Shown here piece by piece: positions 47,089 to 55,656 of a stretch of DNA of 64,000 bases (the first letter of the stretch is position 1; each line of letters starts with the position of its first letter). The translations under genes and the position numbers were made by a program. The stretch spans positions 124,001 to 188,000 of the forward strand of contig JACRMM010000018.1 of the NCBI GenBank assembly GCA_016214985.1, read 5' to 3'. The stretch is from Deltaproteobacteria bacterium (lineage in GTDB: Bacteria > Desulfobacterota > Deferrisomatia > Deferrisomatales > JACRMM01). The notes below the pieces were generated by a model that saw only the letters and a program-made list of their open reading frames with translations, had not been told where the DNA came from and made no database searches.

Positions 47089-47994
47089 ATGAACGAGGGG
47101 ACACCGCGTCCGTTCCGGGTCAGGAGGTTCGCCGCCATCCTTGTGGCGGCAGCGCTGGCCGTTCTGTGCACGGCGGCGGCAGGCCGGGCGGAGGATGTAC
47201 TGATCCTGGGCGACGCGCGGCTCAAGCCGGTCGCGGACGTTATCGCGGGAATCCGCCAGACACTGACGGCACCGGCTCGGGTGTGTGCTCTCGGCGAGCT
47301 CGGGGGGAGCCTGGACGACGTAGTACGCCGGGAGGGCACCCGAGTCGTGGTCGCGCTGGGACGGGAGGCGATCGACGCGGCCCTGCGACTTCCTCCCTCC
47401 ATCCCTGTGATCTACGACCTCACCATCGTGCCGCCGGGGCGCGCGCGCCGCAACACGACCGGGTCGTACATGGCGACGCCGGTCTCGGAGTACCTGGACC
47501 TCCTCCGCAAGTACCTGCCGACGCTTCGGCGGGTGGCCGCGATCGGCAGTCCCGAGCTCCTCGCCGCCCTCGGGGCCGACCGTTTTCCCCAGCTCTCCGC
47601 CTATCCTGCAGCCGACTCCTTCGACCTGGTGACCCGCCTGCGCTCGCTCAACGGCACCGACGCCCTGCTCCTGCTCCCCGACACGGCGACGCTGACGCCG
47701 ACCGCCCTCGAGGAGCTCTACCTCTTCTCGTTCCGCCGGAAGGTTCCGCTCCTGGGAATCGCGGAGAAGCACGTGAAGCAGGGTGCGCTCCTGGCCCTGG
47801 TGTTCGACCCGACCCGTGTGGGCCGGCAGATCGGAGAGCTCGCGACCGCGGCGCTCGCCGGGGCGGACCTGGCCCGAATCCCCCCTTCTCCGGCGCGGCA
47901 CTTCGACCTCTTCCTCAACACCGCCACCGCCCGCGCCCTGGGCGTGACGCTGCCGGACGAGCTCCTGAAGCGGGCGAGGACGGTGTACCCCTGA
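47089..47994 (+). CDS. ABC-type substrate-binding protein (PF04392-like), no permease nearby
   Basis: A 301-residue exported protein with a signal peptide (about 1-34, RRFAAILVAAALAVLC, AGRAE). The mature part has the two-lobed fold of the ABC substrate-binding family often annotated DUF534: RVVVALGREAIDAALRLPPS, SVPVIYD-like IPVIYDLTIVPP, LLLLPDTATLTPTALEELYL, and near the end ALAGADLARIPPSPARHFDL with LNTATARALGVTLPDEL. These proteins commonly bind small organic ligands. No ABC permease or ATPase gene is adjacent. Instead it lies between the TonB receptor and a sensor kinase gene, so it may present ligand to the kinase. The ribosome site is weak (GGGGGTCGG). Confidence 0.85.
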   Translation: MNEGTPRPFRVRRFAAILVAAALAVLCTAAAGRAEDVLILGDARLKPVADVIAGIRQTLTAPARVCALGELGGSLDDVVRREGTRVVVALGREAIDAALRLPPSIPVIYDLTIVPPGRARRNTTGSYMATPVSEYLDLLRKYLPTLRRVAAIGSPELLAALGADRFPQLSAYPAADSFDLVTRLRSLNGTDALLLLPDTATLTPTALEELYLFSFRRKVPLLGIAEKHVKQGALLALVFDPTRVGRQIGELATAALAGADLARIPPSPARHFDLFLNTATARALGVTLPDELLKRARTVYP

Positions 47995-48075
47995 CGCCGC
48001 TCGAGGGCGCGTCTCCCGGAGCACCGGGCGCAGCCCCGGGCTCCGAGCCGGCTCGACGCCCCCCCAAGGAATGAC

Positions 48076-50331
48076 ATGAAGCCGACCCTCGGGCTTCGAG
48101 CCAAGGCGATCCTCTTCCTCATTCCCGTGGTCGCCGTGATCTCGACGGTTCACACCTTCGAGGCGATCCGGACCGAGCGGAGCATCCTACGGGCCGAGCT
48201 CCTCAAACGGGGCGAGACCATTGCCGCCATCGCGGCGCGAAACGCCGAGCTTGCGATCCTCTCCGGGAACCCCGAGCTTCTCAAGCGTGCCGCCGCACCG
48301 CTCCAGGGCATCCGCGACGTCTCGTTCGTGGGATTCTACGACGCGCGCGGCGGCGCGCTGTTCCGCAACGGCGACGACGAAGGGCCCGGCCCGCCGGGCG
48401 GCCCCTCGAGCGCCGGGCCCATGACAGTTCGCGAGTCGCCGCGCACCCTGGAGTTCACCGTCCCGGTGTTCACGGTGACGCCCGGAGCAGAGTTCGACCT
48501 CTTCGACAACGCGCCCGACGCCCGGTCGCTCGCCCGCCACATCGGCTGGGCCCGCGTGGGCGTCTCCCAGGAGGTGCACCGGCGCGCCGCGGCGGCCCTG
48601 CTGCGCAAGGGAGCCCTGCTCGGCCTTCTGTCGTGCGCGGCGGGGGTGGGGCTCGTGTTCGCCGTCATCACGCTCGCCACGCGGCCCCTTCACTCCCTCA
48701 TCGCCGCGGTGAAGGGACTTCGCGAGGGCGAGCACGTGGAGCTCGCCGCCGCCCCTTCCCGGGACGAGTTCGGACAGCTGTCGGAGGAGTTCCGGCGGAT
48801 GAGCGCCGCGATCCGGGACCGGGAGGCGCGGATCCGGGCCTCCGAGAACCGACTCCGCGCACTCTTCGACCGCGTCGAGCACGCGATCTTCCGGCTCGAT
48901 CCGGCCGGCGCCATCCTCGAGGGGAACCGTCGATTCGAGGAGCTCTTTCCGTGCCCGGCCACCTTCGAGAGCCTCTTCCCCCACGGGCCGGGAGACCGAC
49001 TCGCCCGCGCCTTGCGGGGTGAGCTCCGGGACACCGAAGAGACGATCCGGGGCCGGGACAGCGCCGACCACACGGTGATGATCTCCGTCTACCCCGATCG
49101 GGACGAAGACGGCGTCGTCCGCGGCCTCGACGGCTACCTGGTGGACGTCACGGAGAAGAAGAAGCTCGAGGAGGCCCTGGCCCAGACGCAGAAACTGGAG
49201 TCGCTCGGCCTCCTCGCCGGCGGCATCGCGCACGACTTCAACAACATCCTCACGGGCATTCTGGGGTACTCCCAGATGCTCCAGGAGGATTTCCGAGACG
49301 GGGAAGCGGTCGTCCGGCAGGCGACCATCATCGAGAAGTCGGCGCTGAGAGCAGCGGGGCTCACACAGCAACTCCTCGGGTTCGCGCGCAAGGGGAAGCT
49401 CAAGATCGAGCCTCTGGATGTCAATCACATCGCCTCGGAGCTGGTACTGTTCGTGCGCGAGACCTTCGATCGGGCCATCGCCGTATCCCTCGACGAGGAC
49501 CACGACCTCCCGCCGGTCCTGGGAGACGGAACCCAGGTGTACCAGGCCCTGCTCAACCTGTGCATCAACGCCCGCGACGCCATGCCGGGGGGCGGGGCCT
49601 TGTCGGTCCGCACCGCGCTGTGCCGGCTCGACGCACCGGTGGCCCACGACCTCTTCACCATCCCCGCCGGGGAGTATGCCGAGATCACGGTCGCCGACAC
49701 GGGCACGGGGATGACGCCCGAGGTGCGACGGCGCGTGTTCGAGCCCTTCTACACGACCAAGGGCGTGGGAAAGGGGACGGGGCTCGGGATGTCCATGGCC
49801 TACGGCATCGCCAAGAACCACGGTGGGTACATCACCCTGGATTCGGAGGTGGGCAGGGGCACGGTGATCCGCCTCGTCCTTCCGATCGTGCGCAGCCCGG
49901 TGGCCGCAGAGGAGCCGGTTGCGGCCGCGGACGCCGGGGCGCCCAGCGCCGCGACGGTGCTCCTGATCGACGACGAAGAGGTCGTCCGCAACCTGACGAA
50001 GAAAGCGTTGGAAACCCGCTCGTACCGCGTCCTGTGCGCGGAGAACGGCACAGAGGGGGTCCGGCTCTACTGCGACGCCGCGGGCACGATCGACCTGGTC
50101 ATCCTGGACATGGTCATGCCGGAGATGAACGGCGCCACAGCGTTCTCGGAAATCCGCGCCGTGGACCCGGAGGCCAGGATCCTGCTGTGCAGCGGCTACG
50201 ACGAGGAGGAGTACTTCAACGACCTCTTCGAGAAGGGAGCCGTGGGGTTCGTCCAGAAGCCGTTTCGGTTCGCCGAGCTCTTTCGGAAGGTCGAGGCGGC
50301 GCTCAGCGTAGGACCGGGTGGCACGGGCTAG
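48076..50331 (+). CDS. Hybrid sensor histidine kinase with C-terminal receiver
   Basis: A 751-residue membrane protein. TM1 is at about 11-27 and TM2 at about 180-200, enclosing a periplasmic sensor of about 150 residues with a Pro/Gly-rich insert (GPGPPGGPSSAGP). Then come HAMP, PAS-like (ENRLRALFDRVEHAIFRLDP), HisKA (SLGLLAGGIAHDFNNILTGI), HATPase_c (LLNLCINARDAMPGGG, VGKGTGLGMSMAYGIAKNHG) and a receiver with Asp near 678 (DLVILDMVMPEMNG). The N-boxed histidine followed by DFNN marks the group of hybrid kinases common in Deltaproteobacteria. Together with the upstream receptor and binding protein it could sense the imported peptide or its cargo. No output regulator is encoded next to it. 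Confidence 0.92.
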   Translation: MKPTLGLRAKAILFLIPVVAVISTVHTFEAIRTERSILRAELLKRGETIAAIAARNAELAILSGNPELLKRAAAPLQGIRDVSFVGFYDARGGALFRNGDDEGPGPPGGPSSAGPMTVRESPRTLEFTVPVFTVTPGAEFDLFDNAPDARSLARHIGWARVGVSQEVHRRAAAALLRKGALLGLLSCAAGVGLVFAVITLATRPLHSLIAAVKGLREGEHVELAAAPSRDEFGQLSEEFRRMSAAIRDREARIRASENRLRALFDRVEHAIFRLDPAGAILEGNRRFEELFPCPATFESLFPHGPGDRLARALRGELRDTEETIRGRDSADHTVMISVYPDRDEDGVVRGLDGYLVDVTEKKKLEEALAQTQKLESLGLLAGGIAHDFNNILTGILGYSQMLQEDFRDGEAVVRQATIIEKSALRAAGLTQQLLGFARKGKLKIEPLDVNHIASELVLFVRETFDRAIAVSLDEDHDLPPVLGDGTQVYQALLNLCINARDAMPGGGALSVRTALCRLDAPVAHDLFTIPAGEYAEITVADTGTGMTPEVRRRVFEPFYTTKGVGKGTGLGMSMAYGIAKNHGGYITLDSEVGRGTVIRLVLPIVRSPVAAEEPVAAADAGAPSAATVLLIDDEEVVRNLTKKALETRSYRVLCAENGTEGVRLYCDAAGTIDLVILDMVMPEMNGATAFSEIRAVDPEARILLCSGYDEEEYFNDLFEKGAVGFVQKPFRFAELFRKVEAALSVGPGGTG

Positions 50332-50354
50332 CACGACAATGAAAGTTCCTGTCG

Positions 50355-50476
50355 GGCCGGGCCGGGGCCTCCCCGGAGAGCGGGCAGGCGGCCTTGGCAC
50401 GACGCTCCGGCGGGCCGAAAAGGCCTCGAGACCCCTCGCTCGGACCGCGGGAGGCCTCGAAGGCCAAGGGATCCGA
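50355..50476 (+). repeat. Structured intergenic repeat, copy 2 (3' of hybrid kinase gene)
   Basis: About 120 bases aligning with 36479-36590 (GGGGCCTC, CCGGAG, GCGGGCAGGCG, CCTTGG, TCCGGCGGG, GGATCC in order). Its hairpin is GGCC-TCGAG (50422-50430) with CTCGA-A-GGCC (50456-50465), different in sequence from copy 1 but in the same place. It starts 24 bases after the kinase stop. The rest of the gap to 50607 shows nothing recognisable. Confidence 0.6.
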
Positions 50477-50607
50477 CGTCCACGGACGGACAAATGTCGC
50501 GAGCCCCGCGATGGGGCAGGAGCGACAAGCACCGCCGGAGGGGGGGGTTCGGCCCGGCCCCGAGAGAAGACACCGATCCCTCGTTGTACTACTAGGAGCG
50601 GCCGACG

Positions 50608-53082
50608 GTGAAGACCGTCGCGGTCGCGTTCCTGCGCTACCTTGTCCGCCGCCGGGGGCTCGCCGCGGTTCAACTCTCGGGGATCGCGATCGGCGTGGCC
50701 GCAGCCGTGGGCATGGCGCTCTCCGCCCGCGCGGCCCTCTCGAGCTTCTCCGAGGCGGTGGGGTTCCTGCGGGGCCGTGCCACCCACTCGCTGGAACGCC
50801 CGGCCGGGCCCCTGGACGAGCGGCTGCTCCGCCGCCTTCTGCTCGACCCGGCGGTCGCGGCCTTCTCTCCGGCCGTCGACCGGCGCCTGACCCTCGGCAC
50901 CGGCGAGGCGGTCCGGCTGCTCGGCGTGGACCCGCTGCTCGACCGCGCTCTTCGGCCTCAGCTGTCCCCGCGGGACCCGGCGTCCAGCCGTTCTCTCGAC
51001 TTCCTCCTCGACCCCCGAGCCGCGCTGCTGTCCCAGGGCCTGGCCAACCGCCTCGGCCTTCGGGTCGGCGGCGTCCTCCCCACGACCCGAGGGGACCTTC
51101 GTGTCGTGGGGATGTTCCCCAACCCCACCGGCGAGCCTCTCGTGCTGATGGACATCGGCCACGCGCAGGAGCTCTACGGGCTCCGGGGCCGGGTGGACCG
51201 GGTGGACCTGATTCTCTCCGATCCCGCGGGGTTCCTTCTCCGCTGGGGCCAGGGCTACCGGATCCTCTCCAGCGGCCAGAGCCAGTCCACCTATGCCGAC
51301 CTCCTGCGCGCCTTCCGCCTGAACCTCGAGGCGCTCTCGCTCCTGGGCCTCTTCGTGGGGGTCTTCCTCGTCTACAACACGGCCATGTTCGCCGTGGTCA
51401 GCCGCCGGCGCGACGCCGGGATCCTGCGAAGCCTGGGCGCGCGGCGCTGGGAGATCGCGGCCGCCTTCCTCCTGGAGATCCTCCTCCTCGGCGGCCTCGG
51501 CGGCGCGGCCGGAGGGGCGCTGGGGTTCGTGCTCAGCCGGTTTCTGACCGCGCTCGTGGGTCGGACCGTCTCGAGCCTCTACTTCTTCCTCACGCCGACG
51601 CCTCCGCCCTGGGACGCGGCGACCGTGGCGGCCGGCGTCGTCCTGGGCCTGGGCGCAAGCCTCCTGGGCGCCGCCTTCCCGCTGGCCGAGCTGGTGAAGA
51701 GCCACGCGGTCGACGCCCTGGCCGGGCGGGTGGCCCACCGACACTCGGCGCGCCGGGCTCGGATCACCGCGGCCGCCGGCGTTGCGGTCCTCGCCCTCTC
51801 GGCGGCAGTGCTGGCGACCGTCCACCACGTGTACGGCGGGTTCGCCGGGGCGTTCGGGCTGCTTCTGGGCTCGAGCCTTCTCGCCGGAGTCGCGCTCATC
51901 GCCCTGGGCCCTGCCCTCTCCCGCGCCTTTCGCGCCCTGGGCGGCCTGCCCGGTCAGCTCGCGGCCGGCAACCTCGTGCAGAACCTGGGGCGCTCCGCCG
52001 TGGCCGTGGCCGCGTTCCTCGTGGCGCTCTCCATGACGCTCGGCCTGGGGCTCATGATTGGGAGCTTCCGGCAGACCCTGACGTGGTGGATGCAGAGCCA
52101 GCTCACCGGAGAGCTCTACGTGGCCGCCTCGAGCGACGTGGAGGTGCCCGAGGCGTTCTACCGAGAGCTCCGGACCGTGCCCGGCGTCGGCGCCGTGGAT
52201 CCCTACCGAAACGTTCAAGTGCTCTTTCGCGGTCACCCCATCCGCGTCTCCGCGGTGAACCCCTCCGCCCTCCAGCGCTATGCCCGGTTCGGGTGGCTCC
52301 GGGGAGGCGACGAGAACTGGGAACCGGTCAAGCGAGGCCAGGTCCTCGTCTCCGAGAGCTTCCAGCGCCGGTTCGGGCTGGGTCCCGGCGACTCCATCGC
52401 GCTCCAGGGCGCGCACGGCCCGGCGACACTGCGCATCGCGGCGGTCTTCTACGACTACACGACCGAGCACGGCCTGGTGATGATGGCGCGGGAGACCTAC
52501 CTTCGGATCTTCGACGATCCCACCCTCGACAGCGTGGCGGTGTTCGTCGATCCGGCCACTCCCGCCGCACGGCGCGACGAGATCCTCGCGTCGGTGCGGC
52601 GTCTCGCCGCGGCCCGAGGCCTGCCGGTGTCGAGCCGGGCCGAGCTCCACGGGAACATCCTCGCGGTCTTCGACGCCACCTTCGCCGCGACCCGCGCCAT
52701 GCGCCTCCTGGCCGTCGTCGTCGCGTTCTTCGGCATCACCGGGGCGCTCCTGACCCTGTACCTGGAGCGGCAGCGGGACTTTGGCATCTACCGGGCGCTG
52801 GGCTTCTCGACCGGCCAGGTCGCGGCCATGACGCTCATGGAGGGGCTCGGGATGGGGCTCGTGAGCTTCCTCCTGTCCGCGGCCGTGGGCACCGCCCTGT
52901 CGCTCGTGCTCATCCGCGCCATCAACCTCCAGAGCTTCCACTGGACCATCTTCTTCCATCCCCACTGGGTCCCCTACGCCACAGCCGGCGCCACGGCGCT
53001 GCTGGCGAGCGTCGGGGCCGCGGCCTACCCCATCTGGCGCGTGTGGCGCAACTACCCCACGATGCAGCTCCGGGAGGAGTGA
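50608..53082 (+). CDS. FtsX/MacB-type ABC transporter permease, ten-helix
   Basis: An 824-residue permease with duplicated FtsX domains, as in DUF214-type transporters that move lipids or lipoproteins across the envelope. Segments: TM near 15-35 (LAAVQLSGIAIGVAAAVGMA), a large periplasmic domain, FtsX repeat 1 at about 240-380 (VVSRRRDAGILRSLGARRWE is the cytoplasmic coupling loop), a middle pair of helices near 390-440, a second periplasmic domain, and FtsX repeat 2 at about 690-810 (QRDFGIYRALGFSTGQVAAM). GTG start with GGAG nine bases upstream. No ATPase gene is adjacent; the LolD-like gene at 41.3 kb is the likely partner. Substrate unknown. Confidence 0.9.
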   Translation: MKTVAVAFLRYLVRRRGLAAVQLSGIAIGVAAAVGMALSARAALSSFSEAVGFLRGRATHSLERPAGPLDERLLRRLLLDPAVAAFSPAVDRRLTLGTGEAVRLLGVDPLLDRALRPQLSPRDPASSRSLDFLLDPRAALLSQGLANRLGLRVGGVLPTTRGDLRVVGMFPNPTGEPLVLMDIGHAQELYGLRGRVDRVDLILSDPAGFLLRWGQGYRILSSGQSQSTYADLLRAFRLNLEALSLLGLFVGVFLVYNTAMFAVVSRRRDAGILRSLGARRWEIAAAFLLEILLLGGLGGAAGGALGFVLSRFLTALVGRTVSSLYFFLTPTPPPWDAATVAAGVVLGLGASLLGAAFPLAELVKSHAVDALAGRVAHRHSARRARITAAAGVAVLALSAAVLATVHHVYGGFAGAFGLLLGSSLLAGVALIALGPALSRAFRALGGLPGQLAAGNLVQNLGRSAVAVAAFLVALSMTLGLGLMIGSFRQTLTWWMQSQLTGELYVAASSDVEVPEAFYRELRTVPGVGAVDPYRNVQVLFRGHPIRVSAVNPSALQRYARFGWLRGGDENWEPVKRGQVLVSESFQRRFGLGPGDSIALQGAHGPATLRIAAVFYDYTTEHGLVMMARETYLRIFDDPTLDSVAVFVDPATPAARRDEILASVRRLAAARGLPVSSRAELHGNILAVFDATFAATRAMRLLAVVVAFFGITGALLTLYLERQRDFGIYRALGFSTGQVAAMTLMEGLGMGLVSFLLSAAVGTALSLVLIRAINLQSFHWTIFFHPHWVPYATAGATALLASVGAAAYPIWRVWRNYPTMQLREE

Positions 53083-53203
53083 TCGCGACGCGCCTCCAGG
53101 AACCGGAGCTCGGCCGGCCAGCGGGCTTCCTCTCGATGCTTCGCCCGAAACCAAGCGTCGCTACCGAGGAGATGGCAGGACGCAACGGGGGGCAACATTT
53201 CCT

Positions 53204-53251
53204 TTGACGCGTTCGACATCATCCCGTTATCTTGCCCGGAATGAATATTCC
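53204..53251 (+). promoter_or_regulatory. tetR promoter with overlapping operator
   Basis: TTGACG (53204-53209), an 18-base spacer and TATCTT (53228-53233) form a sigma70-like promoter. Five bases later lies GGAATGAATATTCC (53238-53251), with GGAAT/ATTCC arms and a GAATATTC core. The same GGAATGAATATTC motif recurs 3' of the regulator gene. A repressor bound here would block transcription start. Confidence 0.6.
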
Positions 53252-53271
53252 GTCCGCAGAGGAGCGGTACT

Positions 53272-53844
53272 GTGGAGCGAGGGGATAAGCGGGAAGCGGT
53301 CGTCGACGCGATGCTGGAGGTGGTGGCCGAATACGGCTTCCACGGGGCGCCCATGTCGCTGGTGGCCGAGCGGGCGAACGTGGGAGCGGGCACCATCTAC
53401 CGGTACTTCGAAGACAAGGACGCCGTCATCGCCTCCTGCTATCAAAGCATCGAGGAGCGGTGTCACGCAGCGATCCGGGAACGCTACCCGGAGGGCAGAC
53501 CGGTGAGGGAGCGTTTCCTGCACGTCGCAACGGTTGTGGCCCGTCATTTCCGGGAGGCGCCCCGCGACCTTCGGTTCCTGCAGCAGTTCCACGACTCTCC
53601 CTACGGCGCCGACGTCCGCCGGGAGAAGATGTTCGGCCAGGGGGACAAGGACCTCGTCCGGGAACTTTTCGAGGAGGGGCGGACGCAGCAGATCCTCAAG
53701 GATCTTCCCCTCCCCGTCCTCTTTGCCCTGTCCTTCGGACCCCTCGTACACATCTGCCGCGACCACGCCGTGGGCTTCCTGGAGCTCGACGACCGGCTCG
53801 TCGAGCAGACGGTGGAGGCGTGCTGGGACGCGTTGAAGCGATAG
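53272..53844 (+). CDS. TetR-family repressor of the RND efflux operon
   Basis: A 190-residue TetR/AcrR regulator. The N-terminal helix-turn-helix is complete: REAVVDAMLEVVAEYGFHGA, then MSLVAERANVGAGTIYRYFE and DKDAVIASCYQ. The C-terminal ligand domain is helical and unassigned. It starts with GTG at 53272 (GAGGAG upstream). It precedes the adaptor-RND-OMF genes on the same strand, as acrR-like genes often do, and matching GAATATTC operators lie at its own promoter and between it and the adaptor gene. Repression lifted by a toxic ligand is the likely logic. Confidence 0.92.
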   Translation: MERGDKREAVVDAMLEVVAEYGFHGAPMSLVAERANVGAGTIYRYFEDKDAVIASCYQSIEERCHAAIRERYPEGRPVRERFLHVATVVARHFREAPRDLRFLQQFHDSPYGADVRREKMFGQGDKDLVRELFEEGRTQQILKDLPLPVLFALSFGPLVHICRDHAVGFLELDDRLVEQTVEACWDALKR

Positions 53845-53863
53845 GCGCCGCAGGGGTTCACTG

Positions 53864-53881
53864 GGAATGAATATTCACTCC
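53864..53881 (+). promoter_or_regulatory. Second TetR operator candidate, upstream of the RND operon
   Basis: GGAATGAATATTCACTCC, containing the 10-bp palindrome TGAATATTCA, shares GGAATGAATATTC with the operator at 53238. It lies 20 bases after the tetR stop and 128 bases before the adaptor ATG. No clear -35/-10 pair was found beside it. Confidence 0.55.
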
Positions 53882-54008
53882 ATGTTTCCTCCACTCGATG
53901 GATTCGACGCGTAGGTCCGGTGTCTTCCCTAGGTTTCATAGGTCCTATCAGCCCCATGGAACCTGTCCGCGCTCCTAAAGACAACATCTCGCTTCGAAAG
54001 GGTATTTC

Positions 54009-55619
54009 ATGTGCATCGAGCACAGGTCGACTCTGGTTCTTGCGGCGGCCCTCAGCCTCGCGCTCCTCTCCTCCGGCTGCGGCAAGGACGCCCGCACCGC
54101 CCTCCCCAAACAGCCACCCGGTCCGCCAGAGGTGGCAGTGGTCACCGTTGCCCCGCAGCGCGTCGAGCTCACGACCGAGCTGCCCGGCCGAACGTCCGCC
54201 TTCCTCGTCGCCGAGGTGCGACCCCAGGTGGGGGGCATCGTTCAGAAGCGACTCTTCACCGAGGGTTCAAACGTGACGGCCGGCCAGGTCCTCTACGAGA
54301 TCGACCCGAGCAGCTACCAGGCGGCCTACGCCAACGCCAAGGCGGCCCAAGCCCGAGCGAAGGCGGGCTACTCCAACGCGGTGGCGGGTCAGGCTAACGC
54401 GAACGCGGCCCACGCCAAGGCGAAGGCAGCCCTGTCCAGCGCGAAGGCGGCTCTCTCCAACGCGGTGGCGGGCCAGGCCCGAGCGAAGGCGGCATACTCC
54501 GGCGCAGTAGCGGCCCGCGACCGGGCGAAGACGGCCCAGGCCACCGTGGTCGCAGCGCTCTCCCGTGCCGAAGCCAACGCGGTCCCGCTTCGCCTGAAGG
54601 CGGAGCGTTTCAAGGAGCTCGTGGCCATGAACGCCGTCAGCCGGCAGGACTACGACGACGCTTCCGCCGCGGTGCGGCAGGCCGAGGCGGCCATCCAGGG
54701 GGCCGAGGCCACGGTCAGCGGCTCCAAGGCAGAGATCGAGGGGGCCGAGGCCGCGATCCAGAGCGCCGAAGCGGCGCTCAAGGGCTCCGCGGCGGAGATT
54801 GAGAGCGCCGAGGCCGCGATCGAGGGCGCCGAAGCGGCGGTCAAGGGCACCCTGGCGGGCATCGAGGGGGCCGAGGCCGCGGTCAAGGGCGCCGAGGCGG
54901 AGATCGAGGGCGCGGACGCGGCCCTGGAGGCCGTGCGGATCAATCTCGCCCACACGCGGGTCACGGCGCCGATCTCGGGCCGCATCGGGAAGTCGTCGGT
55001 CACGATCGGCGCGCTGGTGACGGCCAACCAGGCGGCGCCTCTCGCGACCATCCAGCGGCTCGACACCGTGTACGTGGATGTGACCCAATCCACGGCCCAT
55101 CTGCTCCGGCTCAAGCAGAGCCTGGCGCGGGGCGAGCTCACCAGCGGCGGCCCGAGCCAGGCGAAGGTGAAGCTCCTCCTGGAGGACGGGAGCCCCTATC
55201 CGCTGGAGGGGACGCTCAAGTTCTCCGACGTGACGGTGGACCCGAGCACCGGCTCAGTGACCCTGCGCACGGTCTTCCCGAACCCGAAGCAGGTCCTGTT
55301 GCCGGGCATGTACGTGCGGGCAATACTGGAGGAAGGCGTGAACGACCAGGCCATTCTCGTGCCGCAGCGGGGAGTGACGCGCAACCCGGCCGGAAACGCT
55401 CAGGTCATGCTGGTCGGAGCCGGCGAGAAGGTGGAGCCGCGGGTCATCCGCGCGGAGAGGACGGTCGGCGACAGCTGGCTCGTGACCGACGGGCTGAAGG
55501 CGGGAGATCGGGTCATTCTGGAAGGGATCCAGAAGGCGAAGCCGGGCACGCCCGTGCGCGCGGTCCGCTTTCAGCCGTCAGCAGTCAGTACACAGCCCTT
55601 GCCGACAGCGGGTGGCTGA
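54009..55619 (+). CDS. RND efflux adaptor lipoprotein with expanded coiled-coil hairpin
   Basis: A 536-residue membrane fusion protein linking inner-membrane pump and outer-membrane channel. The signal peptide ends in a lipobox (LALLSSGC). The lipoyl half-motif VAEVRPQVGGIVQKRLFTEG and its return VTAPISGRIGKSSVTIGALV flank the hairpin. That hairpin is built from about twelve heptads in each arm: the first arm repeats units such as AQARAKA and GYSNAVA, the second AEAAIQG and AEAAVKG. AcrA is about 400 residues with a far shorter hairpin, so the extra length lies here. The beta-barrel and membrane-proximal domains follow. It is first in a three-gene operon under the TetR regulator. Confidence 0.93.
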   Translation: MCIEHRSTLVLAAALSLALLSSGCGKDARTALPKQPPGPPEVAVVTVAPQRVELTTELPGRTSAFLVAEVRPQVGGIVQKRLFTEGSNVTAGQVLYEIDPSSYQAAYANAKAAQARAKAGYSNAVAGQANANAAHAKAKAALSSAKAALSNAVAGQARAKAAYSGAVAARDRAKTAQATVVAALSRAEANAVPLRLKAERFKELVAMNAVSRQDYDDASAAVRQAEAAIQGAEATVSGSKAEIEGAEAAIQSAEAALKGSAAEIESAEAAIEGAEAAVKGTLAGIEGAEAAVKGAEAEIEGADAALEAVRINLAHTRVTAPISGRIGKSSVTIGALVTANQAAPLATIQRLDTVYVDVTQSTAHLLRLKQSLARGELTSGGPSQAKVKLLLEDGSPYPLEGTLKFSDVTVDPSTGSVTLRTVFPNPKQVLLPGMYVRAILEEGVNDQAILVPQRGVTRNPAGNAQVMLVGAGEKVEPRVIRAERTVGDSWLVTDGLKAGDRVILEGIQKAKPGTPVRAVRFQPSAVSTQPLPTAGG

Positions 55620-55656
55620 TGGCTGACCGCGCGACGACCAGAGGGAGGAGCAAGTA

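Noticed and set aside
48187..53154. Very long open frame on the minus strand opposite the hybrid kinase and permease genes
   Set aside because: It is an antisense shadow of GC-rich coding sequence: low-complexity Arg/Gly/Glu composition, no domain, and both plus-strand genes have complete motifs and ribosome sites.
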